From the NCBI RefSeq assembly GCF_900114465.1, contig NZ_FOTD01000004.1, positions 1 to 64,000 of the forward strand: 64,000 nt of DNA, in the 5' to 3' direction. A program made the translations under genes and the position numbers. The notes under the pieces are model-generated. The model was not told the DNA's origin and ran no database searches. It was given only the letters and a program-made list of their open reading frames with translations. Below, one piece after another: positions 24,872 to 33,339 of this stretch. Source of the stretch: Trichococcus palustris (GTDB taxonomy: Bacteria > Bacillota > Bacilli > Lactobacillales > Aerococcaceae). Positions within the stretch are counted from its first letter, which is position 1; each line of letters opens with the position of its first letter.

Positions 24872-26356
24872 ATGGATTACAAGAAAATAGCGGATGAGTT
24901 ACTGAAAGATATCGGGGGAAAAGAAAACGTACAGGCAGCCACCCACTGCGCCACCCGTTTGCGTCTCGTATTGAATGACGAGGACAAAGTGGATCGTGCG
25001 AAATTGGAAACGCGTGACGAAGTCAAAGGAACCTTCTCGACAGGCGGACAATACCAGATCATTCTGGGTGCCGGAACAGTCAATGAAGTTTATAAAGAAT
25101 TCATCAAAGCGGCCGGCATCGATGCCATGTCCAAAGAACAGGTGAAGACGGCAGGCAGCAAAAAACTGAATCCTCTGCAACAGGCAGTCAAGACGCTTTC
25201 CGATATCTTCGTACCGATCATCCCAGCCATCGTAGCTTGCGGGTTAATGATGGGATTGAACAACGTCTTCACCGCACCGGATCTGTTTGTGACCGGAAAA
25301 TCGCTGATTGAAGCTTATCCCGCCATCTCAGGCCTAGCTGCCATGATCAACACCTTCTCTAATGCCGCATACGTCTTCCTGCCTATCCTGATTGGATTCA
25401 GCGCCACGCAAAAATTCGGCGGCAATCCTTATCTGGGAGCGGTACTGGGTATGTTGATGGTCCATCCGGATCTATTGAACGCTTACAGTTATCCGGCAGC
25501 CATCGCCGACGGTACGGTACCTTACTGGAATATCTTCGGATTTGAAATCGCAAAAGTCGGCTATCAAGGAACGGTATTGCCAATCCTGTTTTCAGCCTTC
25601 ATCCTTGCGAAAATCGAATCGTTCCTGCACAAACGGATCCATTCTTCATTGGACAACCTGATCACACCATTGGTTTCGCTTTTCATCACCGGCTTCTTGA
25701 CCTTCGTTTTGATCGGCCCACTTACGCGTACGGCAGGGGATGCTATGACGAGCGGCTTGGTTTGGCTCTATGACACAACCGGCCCGGTAGGCGGCTTCAT
25801 CATCGGTCTGTTCTATGCACCACTCGTCATCACTGGTATGCACCACAGCTTCATCGCAGTGGAAACGCAGTTGTTGGCAGACATCGCAAAAACCGGCGGA
25901 ACGTTCATTTTCCCGATTGCAGCTATGTCGAACGTATCACAAGGAGCAGCGGCATTGGCCATGTTCTTTATCTTGAAAGATGAAAAAACGAAAGGTTTAG
26001 CTTCCGCATCTGCCATTTCGGCCTATCTAGGCATCACGGAACCGGCCATGTTCGGGATCAACCTGAAATATCGCTATCCATTCTATGCGGCAATCATCGG
26101 ATCCGCCATCAGTAGCGCCTACATCACTTTATTCAAAGTGAAGGCAGTCGCATTAGGTGCAGCTGGTATCCCAGGAATCATCGCGATCACGCAAGGCAAG
26201 CTTTTCCATTACGTCATCGGCATGCTTATCGCAACGGTGATTACCTTCAGTCTGACGTATGCATTCAGCACAAAAGAATGGTCAAAAGCGGTTGAAAAAG
26301 GAGGGAAGGCTGCCGGAACACCAAAAGCTTTTCGCTTATTCAACAAGGCAGAATAA
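24872..26356 (+). CDS. PTS EIIBC component, sucrose type
   Basis: This 494-residue transporter phosphorylates a beta-glucoside-class sugar, most likely sucrose, during uptake. The EIIB domain is N-terminal with the phosphocysteine in THCATRLRLVL (Cys26). A linker follows to about residue 105, then the EIIC membrane domain (IFVPIIPAIVACGLMMGL..., TGMHHSFIAVE, SAYLGITEPAMFGI). The C-terminal EIIA domain present in many ScrA proteins is missing, so phosphate must come from an EIIA encoded elsewhere. The neighbour scrB sets the sugar as sucrose. AGGAAAGAAGGA precedes the ATG. Confidence 0.9.
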   Translation: MDYKKIADELLKDIGGKENVQAATHCATRLRLVLNDEDKVDRAKLETRDEVKGTFSTGGQYQIILGAGTVNEVYKEFIKAAGIDAMSKEQVKTAGSKKLNPLQQAVKTLSDIFVPIIPAIVACGLMMGLNNVFTAPDLFVTGKSLIEAYPAISGLAAMINTFSNAAYVFLPILIGFSATQKFGGNPYLGAVLGMLMVHPDLLNAYSYPAAIADGTVPYWNIFGFEIAKVGYQGTVLPILFSAFILAKIESFLHKRIHSSLDNLITPLVSLFITGFLTFVLIGPLTRTAGDAMTSGLVWLYDTTGPVGGFIIGLFYAPLVITGMHHSFIAVETQLLADIAKTGGTFIFPIAAMSNVSQGAAALAMFFILKDEKTKGLASASAISAYLGITEPAMFGINLKYRYPFYAAIIGSAISSAYITLFKVKAVALGAAGIPGIIAITQGKLFHYVIGMLIATVITFSLTYAFSTKEWSKAVEKGGKAAGTPKAFRLFNKAE

Positions 26357-26432
26357 GGAAGAATGGCTTACCGACACAACCGGCCGCCGTTTCATGCATA
26401 AAAGAAAATTTGAAGAGCGTGATTGGCAATTG

Positions 26433-26490
26433 TAAGGAAATTTCCGCAGCGAAGCCCATCATAAGGGGAATCACGCTGCGGTTTTCCTTA
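26433..26490 (+). other. Stem-loop between the EIIBC gene and scrB
   Basis: TAAGGAAAtttCCGCAGCG pairs with CGCTGCGGttTTCCTTA around a 22-base loop. No U tract follows, so an mRNA processing or stability element is more likely than a terminator. Confidence 0.6.
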
Positions 26491-26523
26491 TGAAACCATT
26501 ACGTTCAGAAAGGAATATCACAA

Positions 26524-28005
26524 ATGAAAGAATGGACTCGCGCGGAGCGCTATAAAAAAATAACGGATCATCCGGAAGAATACTTTGTGGCATTGGCGGA
26601 AAAGGTGGATGCGTCTGCGTTTCGGCAGCACTATCATATCCAACCCCATACAGGGTTATTGAATGATCCGAACGGGTTCATCCACTTCGACGGCAAATGG
26701 CATCTGTTCTACCAATGGTTTCCTATGGGGCCGGTACACGGCTTGAAGCATTGGTACCATGTGACTTCTACGGATCTGGTCCATTGGCAGGATGAAGGGA
26801 TCGGGCTTTTGCCCGATACCGCCTACGATAGCCACGGCGCCTATTCGGGCAGCGGCTTCGTCAAGGACGGTCAGCTGCACATCATGTACACCGGCAATGT
26901 CCGCTCAAAAGAGTGGGAACGCACGCCCAACCAGATCGTTGCGCGCATGCAGGCGGACGGCAGCTTCGAGAAATTCCTTCCGCCGGCCATCCAAGGCATC
27001 CCGGAAGGCTACACCGATCATTTCCGCGATCCGAAAGTGTGGAAAGTGGAGGATACGTATTACGCCATTTTGGGAGCCCAGCGGACAGATGAAACAGGAA
27101 CCGCAGTCGTCTACGAATCTGCGGACGCTTTGTCCTGGAAGCTGAAAGGGGAACTGGACATTCAATTGCCGGACTTCGGCTATATGTGGGAATGCCCCGA
27201 CCTGTTCGAAATCGATGGCCAGATGGTATTGCTGTTCTCGCCGCAGGGCCTTGAACCAGAGGGCGACCATTACCAGAACATCTTCCAGACCGGCTATGTC
27301 ATCGGCAAGGACTTCCAACTGGACAGCTTGGATTTGGAAAATGATGGCTTCCACGAGCTGGATGCCGGCTTCGATTTCTACGCAACCCAGACGGCTGAGA
27401 GCCCGGACGGAAGGCGCATCCTGACCGCATGGATGGGGCTGCCGGAAATGGCGTACCCGACCGACCGCGAAGGCTGGGCGCATTGCCTGACTTTGCCGAG
27501 GGAATTGGGCATCCGCAACGGCAGGCTGATCCAACGGCCGGTCCGCGAATTGGAAGAGCTGCGCACCAGCAAATCTATTGCCGAAGAGGGGACCCTGAAA
27601 GGCAAAATAGCCTTCGAAAGGGAAGGCCGCAACAGCTATGAAATGAAGCTGACGTTGGACTTGTCGGAACAGGCACCGGTGACGGTCAATCTCTGCGAAG
27701 ACGATGACCAGGAGAACCGCTTCAGCATCACAATCGATCCAACAACCAAAAAAATAACCATCGACCGCAGCGCCTGCGGCATCCCGTTCGGCGAAGAATA
27801 CGGCACGGCCCGTTCGCTGCGATTGGAAGAAATGGATCAGGTAAGCCTGCACATTTTTGTGGACACAAGCTCCATCGAAATCTTCGTGAACGACGGCGAA
27901 GGCACCTTCACCTCCCGTATCTTCCCGAACGAGGGCGAGAAGAACATTTCACTCGAATCACCAGAGAAAACTACATTCAACCTGGAAATCTGGGAATTGG
28001 GATGA
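26524..28005 (+). CDS. scrB: Sucrose-6-phosphate hydrolase (GH32)
   Basis: The 493-residue cytosolic beta-fructosidase cleaves sucrose-6-phosphate to glucose-6-phosphate and fructose. GH32 motifs are HTGLLNDPNGF (nucleophile Asp48), FRDPKVW (transition-state Asp) and MWECPDLF (acid/base Glu), in a five-blade propeller. A beta-sandwich C-terminal module ends FVDTSSIEIFVNDGEGTFTSRIFP. There is no signal peptide, as expected for use with PTS uptake. It lies 167 bases after the EIIBC gene, and a terminator follows. Confidence 0.95.
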   Translation: MKEWTRAERYKKITDHPEEYFVALAEKVDASAFRQHYHIQPHTGLLNDPNGFIHFDGKWHLFYQWFPMGPVHGLKHWYHVTSTDLVHWQDEGIGLLPDTAYDSHGAYSGSGFVKDGQLHIMYTGNVRSKEWERTPNQIVARMQADGSFEKFLPPAIQGIPEGYTDHFRDPKVWKVEDTYYAILGAQRTDETGTAVVYESADALSWKLKGELDIQLPDFGYMWECPDLFEIDGQMVLLFSPQGLEPEGDHYQNIFQTGYVIGKDFQLDSLDLENDGFHELDAGFDFYATQTAESPDGRRILTAWMGLPEMAYPTDREGWAHCLTLPRELGIRNGRLIQRPVRELEELRTSKSIAEEGTLKGKIAFEREGRNSYEMKLTLDLSEQAPVTVNLCEDDDQENRFSITIDPTTKKITIDRSACGIPFGEEYGTARSLRLEEMDQVSLHIFVDTSSIEIFVNDGEGTFTSRIFPNEGEKNISLESPEKTTFNLEIWELG

Positions 28006-28007
28006 CA

Positions 28008-28044
28008 AAAAAGCTGAGAGCCTAATGGTTTCTCAGCTTTTTTT
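28008..28044 (+). terminator. Intrinsic terminator of the sucrose operon
   Basis: AAAAGCTGAGA and TCTCAGCTTTT form the stem, followed by TT; it is A/U-flanked on both sides. Confidence 0.88.
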
Positions 28045-28121
28045 GCGGTAACGCCATAATGGGACAGCATTATGCTATATGAAGTATTCTTACATCCTGT
28101 ATCATTTTTTCGAAATTATGG

Positions 28122-28415
28122 ATGTTGATAAAAATAATTATATTTTTTGGAACTCTTTTAAATATTATAAAAAAATGGGATAATAAACCTTATCTGTTCT
28201 ATCTTTTGCAAAAAGTGCTGATGAACCCAAGACCATATCGGATAAATTCTGATAGGAATGCGAAGCAAAGAATAAAGAATCAAGTAAATATAATTAAATT
28301 TGAAACGAAAGAATTCAGTGTAGTCAATTTTGATCATTGGAGGGGATTAGGTGAATGCTCTTTTTTACATATTCTTGCTTTATCTAGCATGGAAAGTTAT
28401 CTATTCTTTTCATGA
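28122..28415 (+). CDS. Doubtful small ORF before the J-domain gene
   Basis: This is a 97-codon AT-rich frame with no ribosome site before its ATG, and it overlaps the next gene by 65 bases in another frame. The middle (PRPYRINSDRNAKQRIKNQ) does not look like a known domain. It could be a decayed gene or chance. Otherwise 28045-28350 holds nothing I recognise. Confidence 0.2.
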   Translation: MLIKIIIFFGTLLNIIKKWDNKPYLFYLLQKVLMNPRPYRINSDRNAKQRIKNQVNIIKFETKEFSVVNFDHWRGLGECSFLHILALSSMESYLFFS

Positions 28416-28860
28416 TTCAGGCTGCCTGTTTGTACTATTTCTGATTTTTTTGATTTTTACATTGTCTTTTCCATTTAACCTTATTCCAATTGCGTGGATC
28501 TGGTTCCGGTACATACATATCGTAAACGGATCATCTGCATATCAAGAGTATGTAAAAAGAGAAAGTGCCCAAAACGCACAAGGTGATAAAAGGACAACAC
28601 AAAATCAAAGCTACACAAATAACACAAATCAGAATCAATACAAGCAACGTTCTGAATACGGCTATAACAGTCAATACTCTACACATTTGAGCACATTAGG
28701 ACTTTCAACGAATGCTATCCACTCTCATGATGAAATTAAAAAACAGTATCGGACCTTAAGTAAAAGATACCATCCCGACTCGCCTAATGGGAATGAAAAA
28801 ATATTTATCAAAGTCCAAGAAAGTTATGAGTATTTACGGGAACATTATCCTGAACATTAG
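28351..28860 (+). CDS. Membrane-anchored J-domain protein
   Basis: The 169-residue protein has two N-terminal hydrophobic segments (about residues 3-18 and 24-50), a polar Gln/Asn/Ser-rich linker (about 60-110) and a C-terminal J-domain with KKQYRTLSKRYHPDSP (HPD motif) and KVQESYEYLREH. J-domains stimulate DnaK; the membrane anchor suggests recruitment of DnaK to the membrane. It lacks the G/F and zinc regions of DnaJ. The start is GTG, with GGAGGGG 8 bases upstream. The sequence is AT-rich compared with neighbours, perhaps acquired. Confidence 0.82.
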   Translation: MNALFYIFLLYLAWKVIYSFHDSGCLFVLFLIFLIFTLSFPFNLIPIAWIWFRYIHIVNGSSAYQEYVKRESAQNAQGDKRTTQNQSYTNNTNQNQYKQRSEYGYNSQYSTHLSTLGLSTNAIHSHDEIKKQYRTLSKRYHPDSPNGNEKIFIKVQESYEYLREHYPEH

Positions 28861-28897
28861 ATTTACGCAAAGAAGCTATTTTAAAAAAGTGAAACCT

Positions 28898-28947
28898 TAC
28901 CCGAAAATGGGACACTCAAAAAAGTGTTCCGTTCGCGGGTTATTTTT
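28898..28947 (+). terminator. Terminator after the J-domain gene
   Basis: ACCCG...GGACACT pairs with AGTGTTCC...CGGGT and is followed by TATTTTTG. Confidence 0.7.
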
Positions 28948-28960
28948 GATAATGCGAAAA

Positions 28961-28969
28961 TGATATAAT
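28961..28969 (+). promoter_or_regulatory. Extended -10 promoter of the iron alcohol dehydrogenase
   Basis: TGATATAAT has a perfect -10 preceded by TGn; it lies about 100 bases before the ATG. Confidence 0.55.
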
Positions 28970-29065
28970 GAACGAAAATCATCCGACCGGGCCCATTTCT
29001 GGGATTGACAGTCGGATGGAAGCTTTACTATCGGCAGAAATGACAAATAGAAGGGGTGTCAACAG

Positions 29066-30211
29066 ATGGAGTGGATCTATCAACAACCGGTGAAGATTGT
29101 GTTCGGAAACGGGAAAGTCAATGAATTAAAAGGGGTTATCCAGGAATTGGGCAAGGCAAACGGGATACTGGTATGCTCGCGTTCTTTCAAGAAGTCCGGT
29201 CTGGCCGACAAGGTTTTCGAACAGGCGGAAGGGCTGCTGACCGCAGTCTTCAGCGATGTCTCGGCTAACCCGGAAGTGACCGAAGTGGATGCCTGCGCAG
29301 CGCTCATGAGGGAACAGGGCAGCGGCTTTGTGGTGGCGCTGGGCGGAGGCAGCGTGATGGACTTGGCGAAGGCGGCCGCAACGATTGCGACCACGGAAGA
29401 TTCCATCACGCTCTATCACGGAACAGGCAAAGAGCTACCTGCAGCACATCTGCCTTTGATTGCCGTACCGACGACTGCCGGGACCGGTAGCGAGGTGACT
29501 GGTGTTGCGGTGCTGTCGGACCATGCGTCGGGGAAAAAGGCGCCGATCAGTTCTCCGAATTTTTACCCGGAATATGCCGTCATCGATCCCGAGTTGACGT
29601 ATACGTGTCCGCAAGCGGTGACCGCCAGTTCAGGGATAGACGTCCTGTGCCAAGCCATCGAGGGCTACTGGAGCGTGAACCATCAACCGATCTGCGACGC
29701 GGCCGCTGTCCATGCTGCCAAATTGGTCTTTGACTATCTGCCACTCGCCTACCAGGAGCCTTTCAATGCGTCAGCCCGCGAAAAGATGGCGGAAGCCTCC
29801 ATCGTGTCCGGATTGGCGTTTGCGATTCCGAAGACGACCTCGTCCCATGCCGTTTCGTATCCGCTGACGAATGTGTATGGCATTCCTCACGGGGAAGCGT
29901 GCGGATTGACGATCGATTATTTCACCAGAGTGAACGCACAAGGCAAAGACGGCCAACGGGTAGAAGACTTCGCGAAAGCGGTCGGCTTCGCGGATATGGA
30001 TGCCATGGCGGATGCGATCATTGAGCTGAAACGGGAAATTGGCTTGCGAACGGACCTGACGGATTTTGACTTGTCGCAAACGCAAATCGATGAACTGGTC
30101 CAACTTTGCCATCACCCGAATCTGGACAATAACCCCGTGAAGATTACCAATGACATCCTCTATGATCTGTTCGATACATTAACTTCACAAGCAACAAAAA
30201 AGCAGCCATAA
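29066..30211 (+). CDS. Iron-containing alcohol dehydrogenase
   Basis: This 381-residue group-III dehydrogenase interconverts an alcohol and an aldehyde or ketone with NAD(P)H. The nucleotide motif is ALGGGSVMDLAKA and the proximal loop is PTTAGTGSEVT. Metal-site segments are SSGIDVLCQAIEGYWS, SSHAVSYPL and GIPHGEACG. The second ligand of the usual D-x3-H pattern is Gln here (DVLCQ), so metal coordination may differ. AAGGGG precedes the ATG, and the terminator overlaps the last codons. Confidence 0.9.
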   Translation: MEWIYQQPVKIVFGNGKVNELKGVIQELGKANGILVCSRSFKKSGLADKVFEQAEGLLTAVFSDVSANPEVTEVDACAALMREQGSGFVVALGGGSVMDLAKAAATIATTEDSITLYHGTGKELPAAHLPLIAVPTTAGTGSEVTGVAVLSDHASGKKAPISSPNFYPEYAVIDPELTYTCPQAVTASSGIDVLCQAIEGYWSVNHQPICDAAAVHAAKLVFDYLPLAYQEPFNASAREKMAEASIVSGLAFAIPKTTSSHAVSYPLTNVYGIPHGEACGLTIDYFTRVNAQGKDGQRVEDFAKAVGFADMDAMADAIIELKREIGLRTDLTDFDLSQTQIDELVQLCHHPNLDNNPVKITNDILYDLFDTLTSQATKKQP

Positions 30212-30229
30212 CCGGCTGCTTTTTTGTTG
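30193..30229 (+). terminator. Terminator overlapping the stop codon
   Basis: AACAAAAAAGCAGCC and GGCTGCTTTTTTGTT form a 15-bp stem whose 5' arm encodes the last residues of the dehydrogenase. Confidence 0.92.
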
Positions 30230-30264
30230 CTTATGACATGTAGGAAGTTTCAAAAGAAAAACGA

Positions 30265-30412
30265 GCAATATTCTCGGTGAAACCCCCTCCGTCGAGATTT
30301 CAATGGAAAAGCGAACAGTATTCCCGACGAAGCCCCATTCATCGAGAATTTTAAGAGAAAAGCGAGCAAAATTAATGGTGAAGCCACGTTCGTCGGGATT
30401 TTGAAGTGGAAA
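30265..30412. repeat. Palindromic repeats, family B
   Basis: Three imperfect units of about 55 bases share 'gaaaagcgagcaaaatt' type linkers and CCCGACGAAGC...ATTCATCGAGA type inverted halves. Confidence 0.75.
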
Positions 30413-30417
30413 CGACT

Positions 30418-31191
30418 TCATATCAGCCCGACAGCGAGCAAAATACCGACCAAGGCCAACATGACGCCCACGATAATCTTCACCACCCGTAAGGTTACTT
30501 TCCCCAGAAGTTGCGCACCGACGAGTGCACCCGCAAAAGCGGCAACGATCGCAGCGGCAACCAATGCCCAGTCGGCATCCCTGCCAATGGTGTTCAGATG
30601 CCCGAAGTAAACGGAAAGCCGGGTAAGGTCGATCAAGAAGGCAGCGACGACTCCGGTCGCGATGAAGGCTTCCTTTTCGAGACCCGCTTTGCTCAGGAAA
30701 GCGGAGCGGAAGGCGCCTTGGTGCCCGGACAGTCCCCCGAAGAAGCCGCTGAGTGCGCCGCCCAACGGCAGCCATTTCTTATCGAACGCCATCTTTTCGA
30801 AGCGCGGGAGCAATTCCAAAAGGGAAAAGCCGATCATCAGGAGCCCGATGACGACCTTGACCGCCGTTATCTGGAATCCCTGTTGGCCGATCGTATAGCT
30901 TGTGATTGGCGGTAATTCTGAAAAATAGTTCAACAGCCAAGCGCCTGCGAAAGCCGCAACAATACCGGGCAGGGCGAATTTCAGCAGCACTTCCTTGTCC
31001 GCTTTCCGCCCGACAAGCACCAGCTTGAAGGCATTGTTCGCAAAATGGACGACCGCCGTCATGGCTATCGCCGTTTCCAATGGGAAAAACAATGCGAATG
31101 CAGGCAAAAGGAGAGTACTCAGCCCGAATCCGGAGAAAAGTGCCAGGAACGATGCACCAAGGGCAACAAGACAGACAATCACATACATCAT
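30418..31191 (-). CDS. TauE/SafE family anion exporter
   Basis: The 257-residue membrane protein has about eight hydrophobic segments in two homologous halves. The N-terminal half has GASFLALFSGFGLSTLLLPAF, and the second half has GALSGFFGGLSGHQGAFRSAF, a glycine-rich family signature. Members move sulfite, sulfoacetate or related sulfur anions. ATG 31191 (MMYVIV) is chosen because the transmembrane domain starts there; an upstream start at 31218 has no better ribosome site. Confidence 0.87.
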   Translation of the reverse strand: MMYVIVCLVALGASFLALFSGFGLSTLLLPAFALFFPLETAIAMTAVVHFANNAFKLVLVGRKADKEVLLKFALPGIVAAFAGAWLLNYFSELPPITSYTIGQQGFQITAVKVVIGLLMIGFSLLELLPRFEKMAFDKKWLPLGGALSGFFGGLSGHQGAFRSAFLSKAGLEKEAFIATGVVAAFLIDLTRLSVYFGHLNTIGRDADWALVAAAIVAAFAGALVGAQLLGKVTLRVVKIIVGVMLALVGILLAVGLI

Positions 31192-31384
31192 TTTTTCCAC
31201 AACCTTTGCTTTTGTCATATGAAAAAATACTAGGAAAGTTACTGCGGACATCGGCAAGACAGTTTGTTTCGTTACTTCTATTGTGCGCCCAATGGAGCGG
31301 GTGATGCAAGTGATACGGCGCAGAATACGCATTCACCTTTTTCTATCAAAAGATGAAGTCCATTATGGATGCGGAGTCCTTTAT

Positions 31385-31565
31385 ATAATGGCGAAAATCT
31401 TTCCAGGCCCACAAGTTTGCCGTAGATTATCCGAAACGGACGGCTGGGCTGATTCTGTTGGGGACACCCGCCACACTGGCTTCACGGCCGAATCTGTTTG
31501 CGGAATTGACGGACCCGCTCGATCCCGACTTTGTGAAGAGTTTTGCGGAAAGCGTCCTTTCACAC
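31385..31565 (+). pseudogene. Alpha/beta-hydrolase fragment
   Basis: Read from 31390 the plus strand gives about 57 residues with YPKRTAGLILLGTPATLASR and DPLDPDFVKSFAESVLS, typical of the helix after the nucleophile elbow in alpha/beta hydrolases. There is no start, nucleophile or C-terminus. The fragment stops where homology to yeiH begins at 31561. Confidence 0.6.
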
Positions 31566-31687
31566 CGGCCGTTTTCAGCACTTGGAAATCGAGGATCAGC
31601 CCGTTCAGGACGATGGCGTATTCCAGCAGGCGCTTTTCCGAAAATTTCGTCCCTTTGTCCAACTCGGGCCGGTTCAGGAGGGTGTTC
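31561..31687 (-). pseudogene. Internal fragment of a YeiH gene
   Basis: About 127 bases are nearly identical to 35787-35912 inside the intact YeiH gene, coding RPELDKGTKFSEKRLLEYAI and flanks. Same orientation as the intact gene. Only about 42 codons are present. The remaining 31688-31834 has no gene I can name. Confidence 0.85.
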
Positions 31688-31834
31688 TGGATATCCATAA
31701 AAGTAATGATGTATTGGATCAGTATGTGCCGTGGTCGAAAAATATCCATGCGACATGTAGTAGCAAATAAAGAAATAGCCGGATACTCGCGAAAAGATCG
31801 CATGGTATACGGCTATTCATGATGCGTACCAATG

Positions 31835-31892
31835 GGTTTTGTATTTTTTTATATTTCGGACTTACCTTCAAATATACAAAAATACAAAAACC
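31835..31892. repeat. AT-rich inverted repeat
   Basis: GGTTTTGTATTTTT...ATATTT is complementary to AAATATAC...AAATACAAAAACC, separated by about 13 bases. It abuts the terminator at 31893. Confidence 0.65.
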
Positions 31893-31931
31893 AGACAGCC
31901 GCCTCTCTAAAAATAAGAGAGGCGGCTGTCT
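31893..31931 (-). terminator. Terminator of the PTS cassette (minus strand)
   Basis: A perfect 16-bp stem, AGACAGCCGCCTCTCT with its complement, precedes a U-rich run on the minus strand. The stem resembles that of the terminator at 34867. Confidence 0.88.
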
Positions 31932-32008
31932 AGGTTGGTATGGTTTCAGCTAACAAAAAACGGAGGCATAGCTGCAGGTTCTGTAGGTAATTTAGCAATC
32001 AGCTTTAA

Positions 32009-33319
32009 CTATAGCTGATTTTCAATAACGCTTTGACGACTAAGACTGTTCTCATATACTTTGAAGAAGGGGTAATAAATGAAGATGCTTAGAACAACTA
32101 GACCGCAATAAAAGAGAACGTTTCTGAAGTCCATAGTAGCTAAGTATGCTTGCGCAAAGAATGGCGTAAAAGAAGGATCAATGATATACCCCATGGAAAT
32201 GATACCACTTAGTTGGGCATAATAAGTCAAAACTAGGTTAATGATAGGTGTCAATAAGAATGGAATGGCCAAAATTGGATTAAAAACAATTGGCAAGCCA
32301 AAAATAACCGGTTCATTAATGCCGCAGATACCAGGTATTAACGAAATCTTACTCAAAGTCTTAAGGTGAACCAACTTACTGCGCAGCATCAAGATAATCA
32401 ATCCTAATGTTCCGCCGGCACCACCTAGAACAGAAATTCTGAACATCTGTAAGTTCATTGCAACAGTTGCTGCATGACCGTTAGCAATTAATTCACTGTT
32501 GATACCAGTATTTGTAATCCCAATTGAAAATACAATGGGGAAAATGATGGAAGTTCCATTGATTCCGAAAAGCCATAAAAAGTTACCAAATGTGACGATA
32601 GCAATGAATCCCCACAAATTCCCGGAAAAACTTAATGCAGGGGTCAGCAATAACATAATGAATTGCGGGAAAGTACTACCAGTCAAAGCAATAATGATTA
32701 AATTTGTTCCATAAATCAAAATGATATTCAGAAACAGCGGCAACATGGAATTAACGAATGCTGTGACAGCTGGGGGAACCGTGTCTGGCATAGAAATCTT
32801 CCAGTTCCAAACTTCTACCATCCGAGATATTTCCACGACTACCAAACCGATAATGATGGCTACAAATAATCCATTAGTGCCAAGAAACTCAGTTGAAATC
32901 TGCCCATCGACACTGCTTGCAACAACAAGCGTAAAAATTGCCAGAGAGATCATCCCATTCATGGCAGCATTTAACTTGTACTCTCGTGCTAATGAATAGG
33001 CAATTCCGAAAGCACAAATTAAACCGAAAATACCCATTGTCATATTGTAGGGAGCAGTCAGAAGCTCATAATTTGCGGAGGCAAAGTGTTTCCAAGCTGC
33101 TAAAAAGCGCACGAATATATTTGCTGTTTGTGGGTCATACAAATCAATATTAATGGGTGGGTTGGCAAAAATTAAGAAAAGCGATCCTACAACGATGAAG
33201 GGAAGCCCGAACATCATACCTGAGGAAATGGCTTTTAAATGAATTTGATTGCCTATTTTTGTACCTATCGGACTTAACATGCGGTCTAGTTTTTCTAAAA
33301 AGGAATCCTTCTTGTTCAT
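32009..33319 (-). CDS. PTS EIIC permease, lactose/cellobiose family
   Basis: The 436-residue membrane transporter has a CelB-like N-terminus (LDRMLSPIGTKIGNQIHLKA) and the substrate-loop region IPGICGINEPVIFGLPIVFN, whose Asn-Glu-Pro is conserved. It is EIIC only: no EIIB or EIIA is encoded nearby, so it must borrow them. It lies 20 bases downstream of the RarA-C-like gene, with which it is cotranscribed, divergent from an RpiR regulator. The DNA is clearly AT-rich, which suggests acquisition. The sugar is unknown. Confidence 0.9.
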   Translation of the reverse strand: MNKKDSFLEKLDRMLSPIGTKIGNQIHLKAISSGMMFGLPFIVVGSLFLIFANPPINIDLYDPQTANIFVRFLAAWKHFASANYELLTAPYNMTMGIFGLICAFGIAYSLAREYKLNAAMNGMISLAIFTLVVASSVDGQISTEFLGTNGLFVAIIIGLVVVEISRMVEVWNWKISMPDTVPPAVTAFVNSMLPLFLNIILIYGTNLIIIALTGSTFPQFIMLLLTPALSFSGNLWGFIAIVTFGNFLWLFGINGTSIIFPIVFSIGITNTGINSELIANGHAATVAMNLQMFRISVLGGAGGTLGLIILMLRSKLVHLKTLSKISLIPGICGINEPVIFGLPIVFNPILAIPFLLTPIINLVLTYYAQLSGIISMGYIIDPSFTPFFAQAYLATMDFRNVLFYCGLVVLSIFIYYPFFKVYENSLSRQSVIENQL

Positions 33320-33339
33320 TACATCGTCTCCCTATTATC

